From Campylobacterales bacterium (lineage in GTDB: Bacteria > Campylobacterota > Campylobacteria > Campylobacterales > QNZT01), in NCBI GenBank assembly GCA_027055005.1, contig JALUNR010000106.1:1-9984 (forward strand): a DNA stretch of 9,984 nt, in the 5' to 3' direction. Shown piece by piece: positions 1-5,799 of this stretch. The notes beneath the pieces are model-generated. The model worked only from the letters and a program-made list of their open reading frames with translations. It searched no databases and was not told the origin of the DNA. The first letter of the stretch is position 1; each line of letters opens with the position of its first letter. The position numbers and the translations under genes were made by a program.

Positions 1-246
1 TGACAAATGGGGATAGTTTACTTCATCAAAAGCTTTTTTATATGTTTTATATTTTGGTGCATAGAATGTATAATCAATATCTTTACGATGAATATGAGGA
101 GTTTTATCTATGCTGTAAAGTACATCATTTTCTATTTGATTCAGTGCTTTTATATAAAAATCACTCATATCAAAGTTTATGATAAAAAGACATGGAGTTT
201 TTGTTATGCCATAATTGTTTAATATTTTTTCTATCTTTTTTTTCAT
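1..246 (-). CDS. Partial CDS, possible aminodeoxychorismate synthase component I (5' part only)
   Basis: Reading the minus strand from an ATG at 246 gives 82 stop-free codons that run off the left edge of the window. The peptide begins MKKKIEKILNNYGITKTPCL and continues with a hydrophobic strand, FIINFDM, then ends around YKKAFDEV. A short strand near 'PxLFIIxFD' followed about 45 residues later by 'Y.KAF..V' resembles the N-terminal region of PabB/TrpE-like chorismate-using enzymes, where the Y-x-KAF helix precedes the conserved 'G.SYLLNLT' strand. That decisive segment lies outside the window, so the family call is tentative. PabB joins chorismate with ammonia from PabA to make aminodeoxychorismate for folate. 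The coding call is firmer: codon use matches the neighbours, the frame is open to the edge, and a divergent promoter lies upstream. No strong Shine-Dalgarno sequence precedes the ATG. Confidence covers the CDS; for PabB alone about 0.4. Confidence 0.62.
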   Translation of the reverse strand, partial: MKKKIEKILNNYGITKTPCLFIINFDMSDFYIKALNQIENDVLYSIDKTPHIHRKDIDYTFYAPKYKTYKKAFDEVNYPHLS

Positions 247-280
247 AACATAGATTTTATCTTTTTTATCTTTTTTTATG

Positions 281-287
281 TATAATA
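281..287. promoter_or_regulatory. Shared symmetric -10 element (divergent promoter)
   Basis: TATAAT (281-286) is a perfect -10 for the plus-strand lipoprotein gene, preceded by T-tracts at 262-267 and 271-277, as is usual for Campylobacterota sigma-70 promoters that lack a clear -35 box. The complement of 282-287 reads TATTAT, a good -10 for the minus-strand gene starting at 246. The predicted leader is roughly 20-30 nt on each side. No experimental start site is known. Confidence 0.6.
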
Positions 288-305
288 AAAGATAGTTTAC
301 AATTT

Positions 306-318
306 AGGAGTTAAAGTG
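306..318 (+). promoter_or_regulatory. Ribosome binding site fixing a GTG start
   Basis: AGGAG at 306-310, then five bases, then GTG at 316-318. The spacing is right and the next residues form a signal peptide (KNILVILPLL), so the GTG is the start rather than an internal ATG. Confidence 0.8.
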
Positions 319-1440
319 AAAAATATTTTGGTAATTTTACCATTACTTGTTTTGTTTTTTGGATGTGGAAGTACTCAAAATGATGAAAATAAAAATATAA
401 CTTTTGAAAAAAAGACAAAAACAAAACTTGTTGATATAAATGGAAATAGTTATGTTGATAAGGGGCATTATGATTTGTTAGTTCAAGCGAAAACAAGTGA
501 TAAAAAAGCTTTTGCTAAGGTAAATTTTGAATCAGCAAAATATATAATGGATGAAGACAATAGACAAACAGATAGTGAAGAAACAAAAGTTAAGGTTACT
601 TATAACAAAAGAAATACAAGTAATCAAATACTGCTTTTATTGGATTTTTCAGGATCTCTTATAAATGATTGTGATGAAATTGTAAATTATGACTCAGACA
701 CAGATGCAAATAAAAATAATCTTTGCTATCAGTTAGTAGAATCTGCAAAAAAGTTTGTAGAGGATGTTGTGGATGAACAACAAAGTATGGCTATTTATTA
801 TTTTAATTCAAAGATTGAAATAACTCCTTTAGTTACTTCAACTACTGCATCAACTACAAATGATAAAGCACTTTTAGAAAATGGATTAAATAAGTTATAT
901 AATAAAGATTTTAGAGATGAAAATCTAAAGGGATATGATTCTACAAATCTATATGGTGCAGTTATTGAAGCTACAAAAGTTGCTTGTAAATGGGTGGATA
1001 GTTGTAACTATGATATATATAAACCTAGTCCAAACAATAATTTAAATAATTTTCAATTTGCTTCAATAGTTGTTTTTACTGATGGTAGAGATTTGGCAAA
1101 AAGAGTTACTGAAAAAGATATGACAGATTTTATTGATAAGCATAAAAGTATATATTATTACTCTATTGGTCTAGGAGACATCGATGCAAATACTTTAAAA
1201 CATATAGGAAAAGATAAATATATACCTATAAATAACAATAGTGATTTAAAACAAGCATTTAGTGATTTGGGTGGAGAGATAAGAGCTTGGGGAAAAAGTT
1301 TTTATAAGATTGATTATTGTCCTGCTACTCAAGATGGAAATGTATCTATAAAGATTACACTTGAAAAAGATGGTTATAAAGGAAGTATAACCGATAGTGT
1401 AGAACTGCCTATGGATGTTGATTTTAGGTGTGATTTATAA
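316..1440 (+). CDS. VWA-domain lipoprotein
   Basis: A 374-residue exported lipoprotein of unknown specific function. Residues 1-17 are a short signal peptide ending in the lipobox-like LFFGC, so Cys17 would be lipidated and the protein anchored to an envelope membrane facing the periplasm or surface. A low-complexity Lys/Asn-rich linker and a beta-rich segment follow. A von Willebrand factor A domain spans about 103-325: D110-F-S-G-S114 after the hydrophobic strand QILLLL is the MIDAS DxSxS motif, T210 (YDSTNLYGAV) is the MIDAS threonine, and D256 (VVFTDGRD) is the third ligand. All three are present, so divalent-metal-dependent ligand binding is plausible. Between strand 1 and helix 1 there is an Asp/Asn-rich insert (about 116-138, with DSDTDANKNN) flanked by C119 and C137. 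C224/C230 and C335/C372 could form further disulfides. The 3' end overlaps converging pyrB by 17 bp. The partner or ligand cannot be read from the sequence. Confidence 0.9.
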   Translation: MKNILVILPLLVLFFGCGSTQNDENKNITFEKKTKTKLVDINGNSYVDKGHYDLLVQAKTSDKKAFAKVNFESAKYIMDEDNRQTDSEETKVKVTYNKRNTSNQILLLLDFSGSLINDCDEIVNYDSDTDANKNNLCYQLVESAKKFVEDVVDEQQSMAIYYFNSKIEITPLVTSTTASTTNDKALLENGLNKLYNKDFRDENLKGYDSTNLYGAVIEATKVACKWVDSCNYDIYKPSPNNNLNNFQFASIVVFTDGRDLAKRVTEKDMTDFIDKHKSIYYYSIGLGDIDANTLKHIGKDKYIPINNNSDLKQAFSDLGGEIRAWGKSFYKIDYCPATQDGNVSIKITLEKDGYKGSITDSVELPMDVDFRCDL

Positions 1441-2311
1441 GTGTGTCAAGTACTGCCATCCTTATATAAACACCATTTTCTACTTGATTTAGTACTTTGC
1501 ATCTAGGATCTGATAGCATTTTATCATCTATGTCTATATTTCTATGTACGGGTCCTGGATGAAGTAGTATAATATTTTTATCTTCTACTATCTCTTTTGT
1601 GATACAAAAATCACTGGCATAATCTTTTAAAGAAGCATACATTTGAGAAGTATGTCTTTCTGTTTGAGTTCTTAAACTCATAACTATATCTACTTCTTTT
1701 ATAGTTTGTTTTAGATTATGAGAAGTTTTTAGCTTTGTTGTTGAAGGTAAAAATTGTGGTGGAGCAACTAAAGTTATATCAAGTCCAAATCTTCCTAAAA
1801 GTTCTATATTTGAGTTGGCAACTCTTGAATTTTTTATATCTCCTACTATGGCTATCTTTTTATTTTCTAAGTTATTACCTAAGTATTGTCTTATTGTAAA
1901 AAGATCTAAAAGAGCTTGAGTTGGATGTGCAAAACTTCCATCACCTCCATTTACTATGGGGCATTTTACATAATTTGATAGTATTTTTGGAACTCCAGAG
2001 TTTTTGTGTCTAACAACTATGGCATGAGGATTCATAGCATCAAGATTTGCTGCAGTATCAAAGAGAGTTTCGCCTTTGCTTGATGAACTAGTTGCTATAT
2101 TTAAACTTACTACATTTGCACCTAGATTTTTAGCTGCTACTTCAAAAGAACTTCTAGTTCTAGTAGAATTTTCAAAAAATATAGTTATGATCAGTTTATC
2201 TTGCAAAGTTTTTTTTATTAATTTATTTTTATACTTTTGTGCTTTTTGAAAAAGTTTTTCTATTTCACCAACTGTAAAATCTCTGGTATTTGTTAAGTGT
2301 TTTATAGCCAT
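1424..2311 (-). CDS. pyrB: Aspartate carbamoyltransferase catalytic chain
   Basis: PyrB condenses carbamoyl phosphate with L-aspartate to give N-carbamoyl-L-aspartate, the committed step of cytosolic pyrimidine synthesis. The 295 residues match the usual length of about 300. The carbamoyl-phosphate loop is FEN-S49-T-R-T-R53. The 80s loop is SSSSK79GET, which in trimeric enzymes reaches into the neighbouring active site. HPTQALLDL (129-137), VGDIKNSRVANSN (156-168), the aspartate-binding R214-T-Q216 loop and HPGPVHRN (251-258) are all intact, so it should be active. It is the last gene of a three-gene minus-strand operon. Its ATG lies inside the bpt 3' end (10-nt overlap), and its GAGG ribosome site lies within bpt codons, pointing to translational coupling. 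No pyrI regulatory chain is visible here, and the protein does not look like the long pyrB-pyrC' fusion type. The last 17 bp overlap the converging VWA gene. Confidence 0.97.
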   Translation of the reverse strand: MAIKHLTNTRDFTVGEIEKLFQKAQKYKNKLIKKTLQDKLIITIFFENSTRTRSSFEVAAKNLGANVVSLNIATSSSSKGETLFDTAANLDAMNPHAIVVRHKNSGVPKILSNYVKCPIVNGGDGSFAHPTQALLDLFTIRQYLGNNLENKKIAIVGDIKNSRVANSNIELLGRFGLDITLVAPPQFLPSTTKLKTSHNLKQTIKEVDIVMSLRTQTERHTSQMYASLKDYASDFCITKEIVEDKNIILLHPGPVHRNIDIDDKMLSDPRCKVLNQVENGVYIRMAVLDTLINHT

Positions 2312-3039
2312 ATTGCCTCTTCATTATAGTTAGGATTATTTTTTAAAATCTTATATGGTTTGTATTCAAATTTATAATTTAAACTTTTACAGTTTTTAAC
2401 TGCATAACCTAAATATATCCAATCAAGCTCTAATTCTCTTGCAAAATCTATCTGTTTTAAAAGAGAATATTTTCCTAAAGATAGATGCAAAAAGTCTGGA
2501 TCATAATAAAAATATATAGCAGAAATTCCATCTTCTAAAAAATCAACTAAATCAACACCAACAAGTTTTTCATCTGCAAAATATAGTATCTCTTTACCAT
2601 AAAATCCATGGCCACTGATGTACAAATCTTCATAATTTGAGTAAGAGATACTAGTAGGTTCCCAGCCATTTTTTAATTGTTTGTATTTATGATATCTTTG
2701 ATATACATCCAAATGCTTATCAGTTACTGAGGGTTGTTGTATCAAGATTTTAGTATTTTTGTTTTTTTTATAAACTCTTTTTTGTGATTTTGAGAGTTTA
2801 AAATTTTTAACATCTATTTTTAAACTAAGACAATCTGTACAAGATGAACACTCTGGTCTTGAAAAATAGTTTCCAAACCTTCTCCAACCATTTTTTATAA
2901 GTTTAGAGTTTATGGAAAGTGTTGGATTTTTTATGTATTTGTACCTCATCCTCATAAGTCTGTTTTCTTGATATACACAATCACTTTCTAAAGTTGAAAA
3001 TTCAACTATATCGTTGCCTAACTCTAAAGACTTTTTCAT
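2302..3039 (-). CDS. bpt: Aspartate/glutamate leucyltransferase (N-degron pathway, ATE/Bpt family)
   Basis: The predicted role is transfer of leucine from Leu-tRNA to proteins with N-terminal Asp or Glu, marking them for ClpS/ClpAP degradation. The 245 residues are typical of bacterial Bpt. The N-terminal ATE domain shows C21-V-Y and the cluster P-E-C64-SS-C67-TD-C70 followed by LSLKIDVKNFKLSKSQKRV, matching the family pattern C..C..C.P.RI....F..S.SQRR. The C-terminal GNAT-like ATE domain carries YFYYDPDFLHLSLGKYSLL (176-194), then YLGYAVKNC217KSLNYK, the family's 'YLGYWI..C.KM.YK' signature. The match is closer to Bpt than to eukaryotic-type Ate1 arginyltransferases, but the acceptor and donor specificity (Leu or Arg) is inferred. 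Four bases separate it from the upstream membrane-protein gene and it overlaps pyrB by 10 nt, so all three should share one transcript. In related enzymes the N-terminal cysteines bind an Fe-S cluster, which may apply here. Confidence 0.92.
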   Translation of the reverse strand: MKKSLELGNDIVEFSTLESDCVYQENRLMRMRYKYIKNPTLSINSKLIKNGWRRFGNYFSRPECSSCTDCLSLKIDVKNFKLSKSQKRVYKKNKNTKILIQQPSVTDKHLDVYQRYHKYKQLKNGWEPTSISYSNYEDLYISGHGFYGKEILYFADEKLVGVDLVDFLEDGISAIYFYYDPDFLHLSLGKYSLLKQIDFARELELDWIYLGYAVKNCKSLNYKFEYKPYKILKNNPNYNEEAIWL

Positions 3040-3043
3040 AAAT

Positions 3044-3475
3044 CTACCTATTTTGATATATCTTATGAAGAGATTGTTTTATTTGTTCAGCCTTTTTAAT
3101 ACCATCTTCAAAATTTTCACTTATGTATTTATCAAATGATATAAAAATTGATGCTATTTCTTTTTCAATAACTTCAATATCCTTCTTTTTTGCTAAAATA
3201 GTTTCATAAAAAGCAAGTTTTCTTATATAATCATCCAACTCTTTTAAAGCCGTATCTTTCTCTTTTATTACAAAAAACTCGGGAGTTTCTCTTTTTCCAT
3301 TTATATCTCTTTTGATATCTTTTATATATTCTATCATAGCACTTGATAAGTTAGCAAAAAAATCATATCCTTTAGAGCCTCTTTTTTCTATTTTTGCTGT
3401 TACATTACTAATGTTTTGATACATGATAAAAGCTACAAAACTTCCTACTAATACTACTGAAACAAGTCCACCCAT
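3044..3475 (-). CDS. Small single-pass membrane protein with helical C-terminus, unknown function
   Basis: I do not recognise this 143-residue protein. I place the start at the ATG at 3475 (MGGLVSVV), because AGGAG sits seven bases upstream; the open frame extends further upstream, but into the promoter. Residues 2-19 form one hydrophobic segment (GLVSVVLVGSFVAFIMY), acting as an uncleaved signal anchor. The rest (about 22-143) is hydrophilic, rich in Lys, Glu and Ile, and almost certainly alpha-helical. The heptad-like spacing of hydrophobic residues at about 75-140 suggests a coiled coil or helical hairpin, probably on the periplasmic side. No cysteine, enzyme motif or binding signature is seen. 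It is the first gene of the bpt-pyrB operon, with a 4-nt gap to bpt. It resembles the small methyl-accepting-like or four-helix sensor fragments common in this phylum, but without a signalling domain, so no function is assigned. Confidence 0.8.
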   Translation of the reverse strand: MGGLVSVVLVGSFVAFIMYQNISNVTAKIEKRGSKGYDFFANLSSAMIEYIKDIKRDINGKRETPEFFVIKEKDTALKELDDYIRKLAFYETILAKKKDIEVIEKEIASIFISFDKYISENFEDGIKKAEQIKQSLHKIYQNR

Positions 3476-3507
3476 AAATAATCTCCTAATTTTAAAAAAC
3501 TTTACAC

Positions 3508-3514
3508 TATAATA
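3508..3514. promoter_or_regulatory. Shared symmetric -10 element (divergent promoter)
   Basis: TATAAT at 3508-3513 is a perfect -10 for DAHP synthase, giving a leader of about 20 nt before the ATG at 3541 with an AAAGG ribosome site at 3529-3533. The complement of 3509-3514 reads TATTAT, a -10 for the minus-strand membrane protein-bpt-pyrB operon starting at 3475. The whole space between the two start codons is only 65 bp, so the two promoters must overlap. Confidence 0.6.
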
Positions 3515-3540
3515 TCGCAATTTTTTTTAAAGGTTGAAAA

Positions 3541-4893
3541 ATGAGTGAGTGGAATGTACAAAGTTGGAGAAAAAAACCTATATTACAGCAACCTGTATAT
3601 GAGGATAAAGAAGCTTTAAATGATGTTGAAACTAAACTTGGTAATTTTCCTCCATTGGTATTTGCTGAAGAGGTTAGAAGTTTAAAAAAACAATTAGCTG
3701 CAGTTACAAAAGGTGAAGGATTTTTACTTCAAGGTGGTGATTGTGCTGAGAGTTTTAGTGAGTTTAATGCTGATACAATAAGAGATTTTTTCAAAGTATT
3801 TTTACAAATGTCAGTAGTTTTAACTTATGCTGGTGGAAAACCTGTCGTAAAAGTAGGACGAATAGCAGGACAATTTGCAAAACCTAGAAGTAGTGATAAT
3901 GAGACAATAGGAGATATAACACTTCCTAGTTATAGAGGCGATATAATAAATTCTATAGAGTTTACAAAAGATGCTAGGGTAGCTGATCCAAATAGAATGA
4001 TAATGGCTTATAATCAAGCAGCGGCTACTCAAAATCTTTTGAGAGCATTTGCAAGAGGTGGATTTGCTGATTTGACAAAAGTACATAGATGGAACCTTGA
4101 TTTTACCCAAAAAAGTGTTGCATATGAAAAATATCAAGAGATAACTTCAAAAATAGAGGAATCTTTGAGATTTATGGATGCTTGTGGAATAAACTCTAAT
4201 ACTGCACCAAATTTAGCTCAAACTGTATTATATACTTCTCATGAAGCACTACTTTTAAACTATGAAGAAGCTTTAACTAGACTTGATAGTACTACAAACA
4301 AATGGTATGACTGTTCAGCTCATATGCTTTGGATAGGAGATAGAACCAGAGGATTAGATGAGGCTCATGTAGAGTTTTTACGAGGTGTTGAAAATCCTGT
4401 TGGTATAAAAGCTGGACCTACTACAACTGTTGATGATTTACTTAAGCTTATAGATGCTGTTAATCCTGAAAATGAAGCTGGAAAGTTAAATATAATAGTA
4501 AGAATGGGTGCTGAGAAAGTAAAAGATAACTTTCCAGCTCTTTTAAAAGCTGTTAAAAAAGAGGGTAAAAATATTCTTTGGAGTTGTGACCCTATGCATG
4601 GAAATACTATAAAAGCTACAAATGATTATAAAACTAGAGAGTTTGATAATGTAGTAAAAGAGGTTAAAAACTTTTTTGATATACATAAAGCTGAAGGAAC
4701 AATCGCTGGAGGAATACACTTAGAGATGACTGGAAAAGATGTAACAGAGTGTGTTGGTGGAGGACAAAACATCTTAGAAGAAGATCTTAGTAGTAGATAT
4801 CATACTCACTGTGATCCTCGTCTTAATGCTTCTCAAGCTTTAGAATTAGCATTTTTAATAGCTGATAACTTAAAAGAGGCAAATAGAAGTTAG
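3541..4893 (+). CDS. aroG: Class II (plant-type) 3-deoxy-7-phosphoheptulonate (DAHP) synthase
   Basis: The enzyme condenses phosphoenolpyruvate with erythrose 4-phosphate to make DAHP, the first step of the shikimate pathway, in the cytosol. The 450 residues fit the class II (AroA-II) family, not the E. coli AroG/F/H class of about 350. The four expected metal ligands are present: C68 in LLQGGDCAES, H353 in CDPMHGN, E395 in GGIHLEMTG and D425 in YHTHCDPRLN. Phosphate and substrate-binding segments KVGRIAGQFAKPRS (104-117), WIGDRTRG (264-271), GIKAGP (288-293) and RMG (321-323) are also intact. The short N-terminus lacks the long extension that forms part of the allosteric apparatus in the mycobacterial enzyme, so feedback control may be simpler (inference). 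The symbol follows common usage in this phylum; aroF or aroA-II are also used. It has its own promoter, and the next gene lies 74 bp downstream. Confidence 0.97.
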   Translation: MSEWNVQSWRKKPILQQPVYEDKEALNDVETKLGNFPPLVFAEEVRSLKKQLAAVTKGEGFLLQGGDCAESFSEFNADTIRDFFKVFLQMSVVLTYAGGKPVVKVGRIAGQFAKPRSSDNETIGDITLPSYRGDIINSIEFTKDARVADPNRMIMAYNQAAATQNLLRAFARGGFADLTKVHRWNLDFTQKSVAYEKYQEITSKIEESLRFMDACGINSNTAPNLAQTVLYTSHEALLLNYEEALTRLDSTTNKWYDCSAHMLWIGDRTRGLDEAHVEFLRGVENPVGIKAGPTTTVDDLLKLIDAVNPENEAGKLNIIVRMGAEKVKDNFPALLKAVKKEGKNILWSCDPMHGNTIKATNDYKTREFDNVVKEVKNFFDIHKAEGTIAGGIHLEMTGKDVTECVGGGQNILEEDLSSRYHTHCDPRLNASQALELAFLIADNLKEANRS

Positions 4894-4896
4894 TGT

Positions 4897-4936
4897 AGTA
4901 ATAAAATATGCTTTAAAGTGTTTTTTTATTATTTTT
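4897..4936 (+). terminator. Weak AT-only hairpin with T-tract after DAHP synthase
   Basis: TAATAAAA at 4899-4906 can pair with TTTTATTA at 4924-4931, extendable by two pairs, and TTTTT follows at 4932-4936. The loop contains a small palindrome, CTTTAAAG (4911-4918). The stem has almost no G:C pairs, so termination strength is doubtful; some read-through into the next gene is possible. Confidence 0.3.
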
Positions 4937-4937
4937 A

Positions 4938-4961
4938 GATAATATTTTCTTATAAAAAGGA
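4938..4961 (+). promoter_or_regulatory. Candidate -10 and ribosome site for the deformylase-like gene
   Basis: GATAAT at 4938-4943 (five of six consensus bases) follows T-tracts at 4921-4927 and 4932-4936. AGGA at 4958-4961 lies six bases before the ATG at 4968. The ribosome site is convincing, the -10 only plausible. Confidence 0.4.
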
Positions 4962-4967
4962 AATAAA

Positions 4968-5777
4968 ATGGTAAAAGAACTTATAATATATCCAGATAGT
5001 AGAATACATATAAAGCCACCAGATCTTAGGAGATTTGATGAGTCTTTGTTTTCACTTTTGGATGATATAAAAGATACTATGAAGGCAAACAACTTAACAG
5101 CACTTTCTGCAAATCAATTAGCTGTTTCAAAATCAGTTATAGTTTTAAAAGATGAAAATGGTGATTATTTAGAAATCATCAATCCTCGAGAACTTACCAA
5201 AAAAGATAGATTTATATCAACTGAATCTACTCCTTATTATCCAAATATTACAACAGATGTTCCAAGATATAAGTATTTAAAAGTGATTTATCAAGATAGA
5301 TTTGGGAAACAACAGTATTTAACAGCAGAAAATGAAAAGGCAGTAGTTTTACAAAGGATGATAGATTATTGTTATGGTGCAACTTTAGCAAATAGAATAA
5401 ATCCTAAAGTTAGAGATGTATTTGAAAAGCAGGTAGATCAGATAAATCATATAGAAGGGGCTTGTCCAGTTGAACCTCTTAAAAGGGATTATATAAAATC
5501 TTTTATGACAAAATTGCTTTTTTTACAGTTTTTAACGGTTTTTTCTAAATTATTTAATTTTTCGGCTTCAACAGTTAGTTTATTTTATAGTTTTGATATT
5601 TATATATCAATTGCTATGATATTTTTACTTATAGCTTATCTTATAATAGGATATAAAGAATCTAAAATTTATTCAAATTGTAGTAGTTGTTTTATGAGTT
5701 ATACAGTAGCAACATTTTTTCAGTATCTTTTTGTAAGTGTTGTTTTATTTATAGCTAGTAAGTATTTATTAGGATAA
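4968..5777 (+). CDS. Membrane-anchored, catalytically dead peptide-deformylase-like protein
   Basis: The N-terminal 155 residues or so align by eye with peptide deformylase (PDF), the enzyme that removes formyl from nascent N-terminal methionine. The YPD start, the helix RRFDESLFSLLDDIKDTM, the substrate-strand motif ALSANQ50, IINP (70-73) and the strand pair VPRYKYLKVIYQDRFGK are all in PDF order. The three catalytic motifs are degenerate. EGCLS has become E86-S-T-P-Y, so the metal-binding Cys is Thr88. In QHExDH the helix reads Q129-R-M-I-D133-Y, so His, Glu and His are replaced by Arg, Met and Tyr. Zn/Fe binding and hydrolysis should be lost while the fold is kept. Residues about 182-206, 211-228 and 245-266 are hydrophobic and probably form three membrane segments, with a Cys-containing loop (C238, C241) between the second and third. 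Ordinary PDF is soluble, about 170 residues. A role in binding N-termini or ribosomes at the membrane is speculation. It ends inside a strong hairpin. Confidence 0.85.
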   Translation: MVKELIIYPDSRIHIKPPDLRRFDESLFSLLDDIKDTMKANNLTALSANQLAVSKSVIVLKDENGDYLEIINPRELTKKDRFISTESTPYYPNITTDVPRYKYLKVIYQDRFGKQQYLTAENEKAVVLQRMIDYCYGATLANRINPKVRDVFEKQVDQINHIEGACPVEPLKRDYIKSFMTKLLFLQFLTVFSKLFNFSASTVSLFYSFDIYISIAMIFLLIAYLIIGYKESKIYSNCSSCFMSYTVATFFQYLFVSVVLFIASKYLLG

Positions 5778-5799
5778 GATAGGCTTTTTGCCTATCTTA
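5775..5799. terminator. Perfect 10-bp hairpin between converging genes
   Basis: TAAGATAGGC (5775-5784), a five-T loop (5785-5789), then GCCTATCTTA (5790-5799): ten perfect pairs with four G:C near the apex and middle. It contains the TAA stop of the deformylase-like gene (5775-5777) and, on the other strand, the TAG stop of the barrel gene (5792-5794), so it sits exactly where a bidirectional terminator is expected. Neither side has a clean U-tract immediately after the stem, so intrinsic termination may be partial, or the hairpin may mainly protect 3' ends. Confidence 0.65.

Noticed and set aside
7..222. Plus-strand open frame of 71 codons
   Set aside because: It lies antisense to the better-supported minus-strand CDS (1-246), has no ribosome site, and its Phe/Ile-rich composition is what the complement of Lys/Asp-rich coding sequence gives.
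241..300. Repeated ATCTTTTTT units as a repeat array or operator
   Set aside because: The T-tracts recur at roughly helical spacing, which is the usual upstream part of promoters in this phylum; there is no exact repeat unit.
311..496. Minus-strand open frame antisense to the lipoprotein gene
   Set aside because: It covers the signal peptide and linker of a well-supported gene, and the translation is His/Phe/Tyr-rich shadow sequence.
3476..3520. Upstream extension of the small membrane protein to a start at 3520
   Set aside because: It would begin with TTG inside the promoter -10 region, while AGGAG precedes the ATG at 3475; the added residues are basic and unlike a conserved start.
3820..4137. 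Minus-strand 105-codon frame inside DAHP synthase
   Set aside because: Fully antisense to a conserved enzyme; the Ser/Cys/Ile-rich translation has no recognisable domain or ribosome site.
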